From positions 20,456,116 through 20,520,115 of the forward strand of contig NC_080073.1 of NCBI RefSeq assembly GCF_949987535.1: a stretch of 64,000 nucleotides of DNA, written 5' to 3'. This document shows positions 37,801 through 48,720 of the stretch, piece by piece. A model generated the notes under the pieces. It had not been told where the DNA came from. It was given only the letters and a program-made list of their open reading frames with translations, and did not search any database. Numbering within the stretch: the first letter of the stretch is position 1; each line of letters opens with the position of its first letter. Position numbers and translations under genes: made by a program. This DNA is from Balaenoptera acutorostrata. Lineage: Eukaryota > Chordata > Mammalia > Artiodactyla > Balaenopteridae.

Positions 37801-37955
37801 AAAAAAGAATGTATATATATATAATATATATTATACATATAATATATATTATATATATGTATAACTGAATCATTTTGCTGTACAGCAATAGTTAACATAA
37901 CATTGTAAATCAACTATACTTCAATAAAAAAATTAAAAAAGGAAGTGAACCTTTA

Positions 37956-38371
37956 TATACTTTTTATTTTATACCTATTATTGAGATTGATAATTATTTA
38001 CATCTTATTTACATCTTCTATATGTTTCATCTATCACTTTTAAAAAAAACGAACCTTAAGCATCATGATATTTTTATCCCTAAATATTCACTATGCATTC
38101 CTAAAACATGAGGACATTTTTATACATAATCACAATGTCAGCCTTACTCCTAATAAAACTGGCAATTCCTTAACATCATCTAATATGGCACATACCTGTA
38201 TTTCCCCAATTGTCCCCAGAATGTCTTTTTATAATTATTTCATTTGATTCAGCATCCAAACAAGATCGACAAATTGATTCCATTGTTAATATCTTCTAAA
38301 TCTCTCCCCCCACCACTTTCCTCCCAATGCTATAGACTTGAAGAAACAGGATCTGTTTCGTCCTTTCTTTT
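37956..38371. other. AT-rich non-genic stretch
   Basis: No gene or named repeat supported. Confidence 0.5.
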
Positions 38372-38390
38372 AAAATGTTCCACATTCTGG

Positions 38391-38654
38391 GGGCTTCCCT
38401 GGTGGCGCAGTGGTTGAGAATCTGCCTGCCAGTGCAGGGGACACGGGTTCGAGTCCTGGTCTGGGAAGATCCCACATGCCGCGGAGCGACTAAGCCCGTG
38501 AGCCACAATTGCTGAGCCTGCGCGTCTGGAGCCTGTGCTCCGCAACGGGAGAGGCCACGATAGTGAGAGGCCCGCGCACCGCGATGAAGAGTGGTCCCCA
38601 CTTGCCGCAACTAGAGAAAGCCCTCACACAGAAAACGAAGACCCAACACAGCCA

Positions 38655-38685
<31 letters not shown>

Positions 38686-38700
38686 AAATTAAAAAAAAAA
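38391..38700 (+). mobile_element. CHR-2-like SINE, very recent-looking
   Basis: Head GGGCTTCCCTGGTGGCGCAG, boxes A and B intact, body complete, and a clean (AAATA)n tail ending in poly-A. The TSD is 19 bp and exact, AAAATGTTCCACATTCTGG, at 38372-38390 and 38701-38719. Of the SINEs here it has the longest TSD, which supports a young age and makes it a good presence/absence marker between species. Confidence 0.95.
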
Positions 38701-38719
38701 AAAATGTTCCACATTCTGG

Positions 38720-39797
38720 ATTTGTCCAATTTCTTCTTTTTGGCACCATTTAACTTGTTTCTCTCTCCCCTTACTTCCTGCAATCCTTCCATTATGTTCA
38801 GATACTTGATTAGATTCGAGTGCAACTTAGTTCATGTATAATAGGTACTCCGTATTGTCTCCCATCAGAGGTACACAAAATCGGGCTGTCCCTTTAGTAA
38901 TTCTAAAATTCATCAGTGGGTACACATGGGTTCATGTGGCAACAACCTAAAAGCACAAATGTGAAGTTACATTTTGCCCAGTAAAGTTATCTGCAGTGGG
39001 GTTCTTTGGCAGCTGGCAAATAACCAGTTGTCCGTCAATCTTTCACTTCATGGTTTGGGCATCTGTTGATAACCACTGCCTGAATTACTTCATTAAGGAT
39101 TGCAAAATGATGATTTCTAAAAATTTTATCATTCATTCTGCATTCATTAGTTGGAATTCTTCTTCAAGAAGAATTCTTCCTGCATTCTTTTCTTCACCAA
39201 CCAGTCTTTATTTGGTTGCCCTGAAATCCAGTTCATACGGGAAAATCAAAGGTAGAATGCATTACACACTTTTTGGTGCTTTGCTTTCTTCACTGTGAGG
39301 GATATAAAAGTTAGTCACCCAGGTTTTCTTTTGGAAAAGGACTTTTTGCTCAGCTGCTGGGAATGGAATAGGCAAACGGTCTTCAGCTGTTGGCCCCTTC
39401 AGAGCTCTGCCTTGACCACATCCAATGACTGACTGATGAAGAAGCTATAAAACCCAGCCATTTAGGCCCAGTGGAGGACACTCCAATGGACCACGTCAGC
39501 TCTAGAGCTCATTGTGGGATCATCTAAGGTTGTCATTTGGACTTTCACTGCAATATCACCTCTCTCTGCTTAGTCTTTTCCTGCATTGATGGGTGTTTAT
39601 ACCAGGGGCACTGCTACAAACATCCTGCACACTGAACTCCATCTCAGAGCCTTCCCAAACAGGGCTACCAAATCTAGCAAATAAAAATTTGCCCAGCTAA
39701 ATTTGTATTTCAAATGAACAATGAAATGTTTTTTAGTATAAGTATGTCCCCTGCAATATTTGGGACATACTTATCCTAAAGAGTACAGAGTTCACTT
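38720..39797. other. Non-genic stretch
   Basis: No gene supported. A 100-codon plus frame at 38996-39298 has no recognisable domain. An 11-bp-arm inverted repeat lies at 39154-39176. Confidence 0.45.
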
Positions 39798-39810
39798 AAC
39801 AAGATATTCT

Positions 39811-40110
39811 GGGGCTTCCCTGGTGGCGCAGTGGTTGAGAATCTGCCTGCTAATGCAGGGGACACGGGTTCGAGCCCTGGTCTGGGAAGATCCCACATGC
39901 CACGGAGCAGCTGGGCCCGTGTGCCACAACTACTGAGCCTGCGCGTCTGGAGCCTGTGCCCCGCAACGGGAGGGGCCGCGATAGTGAAAGGCCCGCGCAC
40001 CGCGATGAAGAGCGGTCCCCGCACCACGATGAAGAGTGGCCCCCACTTGCCGCAACTAGAGAAAGCCCTCGCACGAACCGAAGACCCAACACAGCCAAAA
40101 ATAAATAAAA

Positions 40111-40149
<39 letters not shown>
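39811..40149 (+). mobile_element. CHR-2-like SINE with 24-bp internal duplication
   Basis: Full-length sense copy: head GGGGCTTCCCTGGTGGCGCA, box B GGGTTCGAGCCCTGG, body, AAATAAA tail and more than 30 A. A 13-bp exact TSD, AACAAGATATTCT, lies at 39798-39810 and 40150-40162. Tandem 24-bp units occur at 39997-40020 and 40021-40044, and the tail-proximal variant GCACGAACCGAAGACC is present, as in the copy at 28353-28680. The pure poly-A tail suggests youth. Confidence 0.95.
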
Positions 40150-40152
<3 letters not shown>

Positions 40153-40162
40153 AAGATATTCT

Positions 40163-40314
40163 ACAGATCACTCTGCACTTGTGTATATATCTTTTCTTTA
40201 TTTCTTTTTGCTACTTATTATAAGAATCTACTGGTAGATATTTGGGATACTTACAATTTTTGTCATTACATACAATGTCACAATGAATAACTTATGCACA
40301 TATTTCACACTTTT
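40163..40314 (-). mobile_element. Old L1-like relic, left part split by a younger L1
   Basis: The plus strand reads like the complement of an old L1 ORF2 3' region ('tcacaatgaataacttatgc', ACATATTTCACACTTTT). The pattern resumes directly at 46042 after the younger L1 is removed. No open frame remains. Confidence 0.65.
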
Positions 40315-40654
40315 TTAAACATCTTTACTGGAGTATAATTGCTTTACATTGTTGTGTTAGTTTCTGCTGTATAACGAAGTGAATCAGCTATATGTATACA
40401 CATATCCCCATATCCCCTCCCTCTTGCGTCTCCCTCCCACCCTCCCAATCCAGCCCTCTAGGTGGTCACAAAGCACTGAGTTGGTCTCTCTGTGCTATGT
40501 GGTTGCTTCCCACTAGCTATCTATTTTACATTTGGTAGTGTATATATGTCAATGCCACTCTATCACTTCGCCCCAGCTTACCCTTCCCCCTCCCCGTGTC
40601 CTCAAATCCATTCTCTATGTCTGTGTCTTTATTCCTGTCCTGCCCGTAGGTTCT

Positions 40655-43600
40655 TCAGAACCTTTTTTTTTTTTTTTTTAGATTCCATATATATGTGTTA
40701 GTATACAGTATCTGTGTTAGTCTTTCTGACTTAACTTCACTCTGTATGACAGACACTAGGTCCATCCACCTCACTACGAATAACTCAACTTCGTTTCTTT
40801 TTATGGCTGAGTAATATTCCATTGTATATATGTGCCACATCTTCTTTATCCATTCACCTGTCGATGGACCCTTAGGTTGCTTCCATGTCCTGACTATTGT
40901 AAATGGAGCTGCAATGAACATTGTGGTACATGACTCTTTTTGAATTATGGTTTTCTCAGGGTGTATGCCCAGTAGTGGGATTGCTGGGTCATACGGTAGT
41001 TCTATTTTTAGTTTTTTAAGGAACCTCCATACTGTTCTCCTTAGTGGCTGCATCAATTTACATTCCCACCAACAGCAAAAGAGGGTTCCCTTTTCTCCAC
41101 ACCTTCTCCAGCAATTACTGTTTGTAGATTTTTTGGTGATGGCCATTCTGACAGGACTGAGGTGATACCTCATGGTAGTTTTGATTTGCATTTCTCTAAT
41201 GATTAGTGATGTTGAGCATCCTTTCACGTGTTTGTTGGCAATCTGTATATCTTCTTTGGAGAAATGTCTATTTAGGTCTTCTGCCCATTTTTGGATTGGG
41301 TTGTTTGTTTTTTTGGTATTGAGCTGCATGAGCTGCTTGTATATTTTGGAGATTAATCCTTTGTCAGTTGCTTCATTTGCAAATATTTTCTCCCATACTG
41401 AGGGTTGTCTTTTGGTCTTGTTTATAGTTTCCTTTGCTGTGCAAAGGATTTTAAGTTTCATTAGGTCCCATATGTTTATTTTTGTTTTTATTTCCATTTC
41501 TCTAGGAGGTGGGTCAAAAGGATCTTGCTGTGATTTATGTCATAGAGTGTTCTGCCTATGTTTTCCTCTAGGAGTTTGATAGTCTCTGGCCTTACATTTA
41601 GGTCTTTAATCCATTGTGAGTTTATTTTTGTGTATGGTGTTAGGGAGTGTTCTAATTTCATTCTTTTACATGAGGCTGTCCAGTTTTTCCAGCACCACTT
41701 ATTGAAGAGGCTGTCTTTTCTCCATTGTATATTCTTGCCTCTGTTATCAAAAATAAGGTGACCATAGGTGCATGGATTTATCTCTGGGCTTTCTATCCTG
41801 TTCCAGTGATCTATATTTCTGTTTCTGTGCCAGTACCATACTGTCTTGATTACTGTAGCTTTCTAGGATAGGCTAAAGTCACAGAGCCTGATTCTTCCAC
41901 CTCCATTTTTCTTTCTCCAGATTGCTTTGGCTATTTGGGGTCTTTTGTGTTTCCATACAAATTGTATAATCTTTTGTTCTAGTTCTGTGAAAAATGCCAT
42001 TGGTAGTTTGATAGGGATTGCATTGAATCTGTAGATTGCTTTGGGTAGTATAGTCATTTTCACAATGTTGATTCTTCCAATCCAAGAACATGGTATATCT
42101 CTCCATCTGTTTGTATCGTCTTTAATTTCTTTCATCAGGGTCTTATAGTTTTCTGCATACAGGTCTTTTGTCTCCTTATGTAGGTTTATTCCTAGGTATT
42201 TTATTCTTTTTTTTGTAATGGTAAATGGGAGTGTTTCCTTAATTTCTCTTTCACATTTTTCATCATCAGTGTATAGGAGTGCAAGAGATTTCTGTGCATT
42301 AATATTGTATCCTGTTACTTTACCAAATTCATTGATTAGTTCTAGTAGTTTTCTGGTAGCATCTTTAGGATTCTCCATGTATAATATCATGTCATCTGCA
42401 AACAGTGACAGTTTTACTTCTTCTTTTCCAGTTTGGATTCCTGTTATTTCTTTTTTCTTCTCTGATTGCTGTGGTTAAAACTTCCAAAACTATGTTGAAT
42501 AATAGTGGTGAGAGTGGGCAACCTTGTCTTGTTCCTGATCTTAGTGGAAATGGTTTCAGTTTTCCACCACTGAGAACGATGTTGGCTGTGGGTTTGTCAT
42601 ATACGGTCTTTATAATGTTGAGGTAAGTTCCCTCTATGCCTACTTTCTGGAGAGTTTTTATCATAAATGGGGGCTGAATTTTGTCAAAAGCTTTTTCTGC
42701 ATCTACTGAGATTATCATATGGGTTTTATCCTTCAACTTGTTAATATGCTGTATCACATTGATTGATTTGCGTATATTGAAGAATCCTTGCATTCCTGGG
42801 ATAAACCCCACTTAATCATGGTGCGTGATCCATTTAATGTGCTGTTGGATTCTGTTTGCTAGTATTTTGTTGAGGATTTTTGCATCTATGTTCACCAGTG
42901 ATATTAGCCTGTAGTTTTCTCTTTTTGTGACATCTTTTTCTGGTTTTGGTATCAGGGTGATGGTGGCCTCATAGAATGAGTTTGGTAGTGTTCCTCCCTC
43001 TGCTATATTTTGGAAGAGTTTGAGAAGGATAGGGGTTAGCTCTTCTCTAAATGTTTGATAGAATTCACCTGTGAACCGATCTGGTCTTGGCCTTTTGTTT
43101 GTTGGAAGAGTTTTAATCACAGTTTCAAATTCAGTGTTTGTGATTGGTCTGTTTATATTTTCTATTTCTTCCTGGTTCAGTCTCAGAAGGTTGTGCTTTT
43201 CTAAGAATTTGTCCATTTCTTCCAGGTTTTCCATTTTATTGGCATATAGTTGCTTTTAGTAATCTCTCATGATCCTTTGTATTTCTGTAGTGTCAGTTGT
43301 TACTTCTCCTTTTTCATTTCTAATTCTATTGATTTGAGTCTTCTCCCTTTTTTTCATGATGAGTGTGGCTAATGGTTTATGTTTTGTTTATCTTCTCAAA
43401 GAACCAGCTTTTAGTTTTATTGATCTTTGCTATCGTTTCCTTCATTTGTTTGTCATTTATTTCTGATCTGACCTTTATGATTTCTTTCCTTCTTGATTTC
43501 TTTCCTTCTGCTAACTTTGGGGTTTTTTTGTTCTTCTTTCTCTAATTGCTTTAGGTGTAAGGTTAGCTTGTTTATTTGAGATGTTTCTTGTTTCTTGAGG

Positions 43601-44508
43601 TAGGATTGTATTGCTATAAACTTCCCTCTTACAACTGCTTTTGCTGCATCCCATAGGTTTTGGGTTGTTGTGTTTTTATTGTCATTTGTTTCTAGGTATT
43701 TTTTGATTTCCTCTTTGATTTCTTCAGTGATCTGCTGGTTATTCAGTAGTGTCTTTTTTAGCCTCCATGTGTTTGTATTTTTTACAGATTTTTTTTCCTG
43801 TAATTGATTTCTACTCTCATAGCATTGTGGTCAGAAAAGATACTTGATACGATTTCAATTTTCTTAAATTTACCAAGGCTTGATTTGTGACCCAAGATAT
43901 GATCTATCCTGGAGAATGTTCCATGAGCACTTGAGAAAAAAGTGTATTCTGTTGCTTTTGGATGGAATGTCCTGTCAGTATCAATTAAGTCCATCTTGTT
44001 TAATGTATCATTTAAAGCTTGTGTTTCCTTATTTATTTTCATTTTGGATGATCTGTCCATTGGTCGAAGTGGGGTGTTAAAGTCCCCTACTATGATTGTG
44101 TTACTGTCGATTTCCCCTTTTATGGCTGTTAGCATTTGCCTTATGTATTGAGGTGCTCCTATGTTGGGTGCATAAATATTTGCCATTGTTATATCTTCTT
44201 CTTGGATTGATCCCTTGATCATTATGTAGTGTCCTTGTCTCTTGTAGTAGTCTTTATTTTAAAGTCGATTTTGTCTGATATGAGAATTGCTATCCAGCTT
44301 TCTTTGGATTTCCATTTGCATGGAATATCTTTTTCCATTCCCTCACTTCCAGTCTGTATGTGGCCCTAGGTCTGAAGTGGGTCTCTTGTAGACAGCATAT
44401 ATATGGGTCTTGGTTTTGTACCCATTCAGCCAGTGTATGTCTGTTGGTTGGAGCATTTAATCCATTTACATTTAAGGTAATTATCGATATGTATGTTCCT
44501 ATTACCAT
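40655..44508 (-). pseudogene. L1 ORF2 (endonuclease-reverse transcriptase), broken
   Basis: Nearly the whole ORF2 length is present (about 1280 codons; the family is about that size), but it is split by stops and frameshifts. From 44508 the endonuclease begins with SIITLNVNGLNAP and is stopped near 44290. It resumes at 44222-43782 with GDFNTPL and SDHN. RT blocks follow: 43234-42812 ([14 protein letters not shown], where PGPDGF is usual), and 42811-42392 ([22 protein letters not shown]). The catalytic FADD is encoded at 42402-42391 after a frameshift near 42430. The thumb lies at 42390-41863 and the C-terminus at 41497-40655. In the Cys-rich knuckle the usual histidine is cysteine (about 41075). 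The function is lost. Confidence 0.95.
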
Positions 44509-44566
44509 TTTCTTAATTGTTTTGGGTTTGTTATTGTTGCTCTTTTCCTTCGCTTGTGTTTCCTGC

Positions 44567-45453
44567 CTAGAGAAGTTCCTTTAGCATTTGTTGTAAAGCT
44601 GGTTTGGTGGTGCTGAATTCTCTTAGCTTTTGCTTGTCTGTAAAGGTTTTAATTTCTCCATCGAACCTGAATGAGATCCTTGTGGGTAGAGTAATCTTGG
44701 TTGTAGGTTCCTCCCTTTCATCACTTTAAATATGTCCTGCCACTGCCTTCTGGCTTGCAGAGTTTCTGCTGCAAGATCAGTTGTTAACCTTATGGGGATT
44801 CCCTTGTATGTTATTTGTTGCTTTTCCCTTGCTGCTTTTAATATTTTTTCTTTGTATTTAATTTTTGATAGTTTGATTAATATGTGTCTTGGCGTGTTTC
44901 TCCTTGGATTTATCCTGTATGGGACTCTCTATGCTTCCTGGACTTGATTGACTATTTCCTTTCCCATATTAGGGAAGTTTTCAACTATAATCTCTTCAAA
45001 TATTTTCCTAGTCCCTTTTTTTTTTTCTTCTTCTGCGACCCCTATAATTTGAATGTTGGTGCATTTAATGTAGTCCCAGAGGTCTCTGAGACTGTCCTCA
45101 ATTCTTTTCATTCTTTTTTTCTTTATTCTGCTCTGTGGTAGTTATTTCCACTATTTTATCTTCCAGGTCACTTATCCATTCTTCTGCCTCAGTTATTCTG
45201 CTATTGATTCCTTCTAGAGAATTTTTAATTTCATTTATTGTTTTGTTCATCATTGTTTGTTCTTTAGTTCTTCTAGGTCCTTGTTAAACACTTCTTGTAT
45301 TTTCTCCATTCTATTTCCAAGATTTTGGATCATCTTTACTATCATTACTCTGAATTCTTTTTCCGGTAGACTGCCTATTTCCTCTTCATTTGTTTGGTCT
45401 GGTGGGTTTTTACCTTGCTCCTTCATCTGCTGCGTATTTCTCTGTCTTCTCAT
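44567..45453 (-). pseudogene. L1 ORF1 (RNA-binding chaperone), broken
   Basis: ORF1 normally makes a trimeric RNA-binding protein that coats L1 RNA. Here the start is at 45453 (MRRQRNTQQMKEQGKNPPDQ). The first 67 codons, ending in a coiled-coil-like LEELKNKQ stretch, stop at 45250. A further frame at 45111-44929 encodes the RRM-like part (IQIIGVAEEE) and then stops. The C-terminal part, up to TAG at 44569-44567, is recognisable by its WQDIFKV-like and LREFSTTKPALQ-like residues. It is non-functional as it stands. Confidence 0.88.
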
Positions 45454-46041
45454 TTTGCTTAACTTACTGTGTTTGGGGTCTCCTTTTCGCAGGCTGCAGG
45501 TTCGTAGTTCCCGTTGTTTTTGGTGTCTGCCCCCAGTGGGTAAGGATGGTGCAGTCGCTTGTGTAGGCTTCCTGGTGGAGGGGACTGGTGTCCATGTTCT
45601 GGTGGATGTGGCTGGATCTTGTCTTTCCGGCGGGCAGGACCATGTCTGGTGGTGTGTTTTGGGGTGTCTGTGAACGTATTATGATTTTAGGCAGCCTCTC
45701 TGCTAATGGGTGGGGTTGTGTTCCTGTCTTGCTAGTTGTTTGGCATTGGGCACCCAGCACTGGAGCTTGCTGGTCATTGAGTGGAGCTGGGTCTTAGCGT
45801 TGAGATGGAGATCTCTGGGAGAGCTCTTGCTGATTGATATTACGTGGGGCCAGGAGGTCTCTGGTGGTCCAATGTCCTGATATCAGCTCTCTCACCTCAG
45901 AGGCTCAGGCCTAACCCCTGGCCGGAACACCAAGACCCTGTCAGCCACACGGCTCTAAACTCCAGAACTCCACACTCTGAAGGCCCTCTTTTGGAGGTGC
46001 TGCCTCTCCCCTTCCACGCAGGTCCTCTATTTCACACTTTT

Positions 46042-46150
46042 ACCAATGTACTTTGAGGAACATTCTTAGAAATGGGATTGCCATATTTACAAAGTACATG
46101 CATATGTAATTTTGTTAGACATTGCCAATTCCCCTTGATAAGGATTAACA
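46042..46150 (-). mobile_element. Old L1-like relic, right part
   Basis: Continues the relic at 40163-40314 after removal of the younger L1 and one TSD copy. It shows 'ttcttagaaatgggattgcc' and 'agacattgccaattcccctt', as in old L1 ORF2 3' regions read in antisense. Confidence 0.6.
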
Positions 46151-46228
46151 GCATGATATGATGGGAATGATAGAGAAAAAAATGCTAGCAATATGTTTCT
46201 CCATAACAGTGGGTTATTGATTAGTCTT

Positions 46229-46531
46229 TTTTTTTTTTTTTTTCTTTAAATATTTATTTATTTATTTATGGCTGTGTTGGGTCTTCGTTTCTGTGCGAGG
46301 GCTTTCTCTAGTTGCGGCAAGTGGGGGCCACTCTTCATCGCGGTGCGCGGGCCTCTCACCATCGCGGCCTCTCTCGTTGCAGAGCACAGGCTCCAGACGC
46401 GCAGGCTCAGCAACTGTGGCTCACGGGCCCAGTCACTCCGCGGCATGTGGGATCTTCCCAGACCAGGGCTCGAACCCGTGTCCCCTGCATTGGCAGGCAG
46501 ATTCTCAACCACTGCGCCACCAGGGAAGCCC
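46229..46531 (-). mobile_element. CHR-2-like SINE
   Basis: Antisense full-length copy, starting at 46531 with GGGCTTCCCTGGTGGCGCAG, box B GGTTCGAGCCCTGG, complete body and AAATA/poly-A tail on the left. A 14-bp exact TSD, TATTGATTAGTCTT, lies at 46215-46228 and 46532-46545. It has a single copy of the 24-bp segment. Confidence 0.95.
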
Positions 46532-46545
46532 TATTGATTAGTCTT

Positions 46546-47365
46546 AACAGAGCTTGCCCTTTTCTTCCAATGCATTGCATATTTAAAATTACTACAGTTG
46601 TTTTTAAGTGTGTACACACTAGAGTTTGAATTTTAAAAACAAGACTCTCCAAAAAATGTAAGACAAAAAATATAAGAAATAGCATGATCAATTCAGAAAC
46701 TAATAGAGGAATAAAAGCAGGCAGAATTCGGAAGTATTATTCTCTTAAAACCTGAATAGTATATGGTAGGAATAATTTCTAAAAGCATTTGGCAACAGAT
46801 ACTGAGAACTTTCAAAGCAGTTGTATATCTTAGTCTTATATTTATGCTTTTGAAATGTTTTCTAAGAAAATACTCTGAAATATGGATGATTTACATACAA
46901 AGTTGTTCACAGCCCACATTTTGGATACAAGTAAAATAGAGTGTGGTCATAAAAATGAATGGTATTTTTAAAGAATTTAATTCAAACCTGCTATGAGAAT
47001 AACAATGACAACCCAAAGGAATATTTTCCAGAATTTCATCACCCAATCCATGTTTCCATTTTTATGGAGAACCCTTCAGTACTTCTGCATGTATATGCAA
47101 CTTGGGCAAAGTTACAATAAATTAGAACTTGATATTTTAAATTTTAGAAAACATACCATCAGTCTGTTTCTATTTTGCTACTGTCTTGGTATTTCTTACC
47201 TCATTCTGACCCCATTAAGATTAGCCTATTTACCAATGTGTTTGTACCTTTCTTCACCTTTCTCCAGGCTCATAGAAGTTATATGCACAAATTCAATTCA
47301 CATACAGACAACATTTTTGTCTTTGCTTATTTTTATATAAATGTGATCATTCTATAGACATTTCC
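46546..47365. other. AT-rich non-genic stretch
   Basis: No gene supported. A 115-codon plus frame at 46993-47340 is hydrophobic and AT-driven, without a recognised domain. The right part may already belong to the old antisense L1 that becomes clear after 47370. Confidence 0.45.
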
Positions 47366-47369
47366 CGAT

Positions 47370-48720
47370 AACTGGCTTTTCTCACTCAACATCATACATC
47401 ATGGACATGGGTCACCAGGTACAATTCTAAATCATTCTTTTTTATTAGCTGAATGATATTTCCTAATGTGAGTGAACATACTTTATTTTAACCATTCTCC
47501 TATTTATTGGCATTCAGTGTAAACAGGTTTTTGTTTTTATTTTGCCACCCCATGCTGAAATAAACATCCTTACACATATAACCACATATGAGCGATTTTT
47601 ATTTTAATGGAAAAGTTTCTTAGGAGTGGAGTAGCTAGGTCAAAGGGGATGTACTTTTTAATTTGAAATGCATATTTCCGTATTACTTTTTTAAGGTCTA
47701 TACCTATAAACGTTCCCACCAGTAGTGCGTAAGAGTGACTTGCCTCCTTGTACTCACCAGCACCTTATTAAATTTTTGCCAATCCGATGGGTGATAAGTA
47801 GTATCACATTGTTATTAATGAAATAATTCATTCTTTCATGTTTATTGGCCTTTTGAATTTTCTTTTCTGTCAATTGCTTATTATGAACATTTTTCTATTG
47901 GGGCACAATGCTTTTGCTTATGTAATTGTATGTATTTTATAATACTATAGCTAACATTTTTTTCCTGTCATATGTGTTGCAACATTTTCCTCCAGCTTCT
48001 CATTTGTCTTTTGATTTGGTTTTAGTATAGTTTAACATACAAAAATACTTTATGGATTTAAATGTCTCTTTCCTTTTATGGCTCTGAGTTTTCTGTCTTG
48101 CTCAAATTGCTTTCTTTCACCCTAAAGTTATAAAAACATTCACCTAAATTCTCTTACCAGGTTTTTAGTTTTATTAAAAAGCATTTAACCTTTTTATCTA
48201 CCTGGAATTTATTTCTGTTTATTGTGTGAGCCTGGGCTAGGGGTGGGGTCCAAGACTGCTGTTTATCCAGGTGGATAGCCAGTTTTGAAAGCACATTTAA
48301 TAAATAAATAAACCACTCTTTCTCTACTGAATCAAAATGTCATATTCTTTATATAATAATTTTCTAAGTATACTCAGATATATTTTTCCACATATTTGTC
48401 TGTTCCTCTGCTAGTATTTTAAGATTTTGATTATCATACTAAAATACAGATTTTAATTTCTAGAAGTTAATCACCTCATGTAATTTTTTAAACACAATTT
48501 TTAGATATTTTGAACATGTACTCTTCCACATGGATATTAAGATAGTTTGACCTTTTTCCTTCCACTCTTTCCAAAAATAGTTTGAAAGAAGTTTTGAACT
48601 TCTAATTCAGATGATGTTTTACTTATATATTAATATACTAATTTTTGGATGATTGACATTTTTTGATACATCTTGCTGTCCAAGAATGGTATGCCTTTGC
48701 TTTCTTGTGGTCTACTTTTA
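47370..48720 (-). mobile_element. Old L1 (L1M-like), antisense
   Basis: The plus strand follows the complement of an old L1 ORF2 3' portion: TCACTCAACATCATACATCA, 'ggagtggagtagctaggtca', 'gttcccaccagtagtgcgta', 'ccaatccgatgggtgataag' and further T-rich blocks. No frame is open over any length. Boundaries approximate. Confidence 0.72.

Larger units (their letters stand above)
36841..37942 (+). mobile_element. 5'-truncated L1 with a nested CHR SINE
   Basis: This L1 begins inside the ORF2 C-terminus (CTCCTACACTGTTGGTGGGA) and runs to the ACTATACTTCAATAAAA terminus. An exact 13-bp TSD, AAGTGAACCTTTA, lies at 36828-36840 and 37943-37955. The 3' UTR is interrupted at 37479-37800 by a CHR SINE in the same orientation, and was extended by an AT-rich (TATA)n expansion after it (37811-37862). 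Without the SINE the L1 is about 780 bp. The L1 must predate the SINE. Confidence 0.92.
40315..46027 (-). mobile_element. 5.7-kb L1 LINE, near full length but 5'-truncated
   Basis: Read on the minus strand from 46027: part of the 5' UTR, ORF1 (45453 to 44567), a short inter-ORF spacer, ORF2 (44508 to about 40655), and a 3' UTR ending near 40315. An exact 14-bp TSD, TATTTCACACTTTT, flanks it (40301-40314, 46028-46041). The 5' UTR start (GATGGCGG region) is missing, so it is truncated by some hundreds of bases. The 3' UTR ends in AAAGATGTTTAA, unlike the ACTATACTTCAATAA ends of other L1s here, so two L1 3' UTR lineages coexist. Both ORFs carry stops and frameshifts. It inserted into an older antisense L1 relic. 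Confidence 0.95.

Noticed and set aside
37244..37913. Long overlapping open frames (up to 151 codons), repeated in similar form at 28380-28715, 38296-38825, 39776-40223, 46258-46629 and 52126-52578
   Set aside because: They lie in CHR SINEs, which are GC-rich and open in several frames. The similar 'proteins' at many sites are the same SINE translated repeatedly, in both orientations.
41172..41761. Plus-strand frames of 135 and 67 codons, and others through 45800
   Set aside because: These are antisense to the L1 ORFs on the minus strand; the L1 protein motifs are on the other strand.
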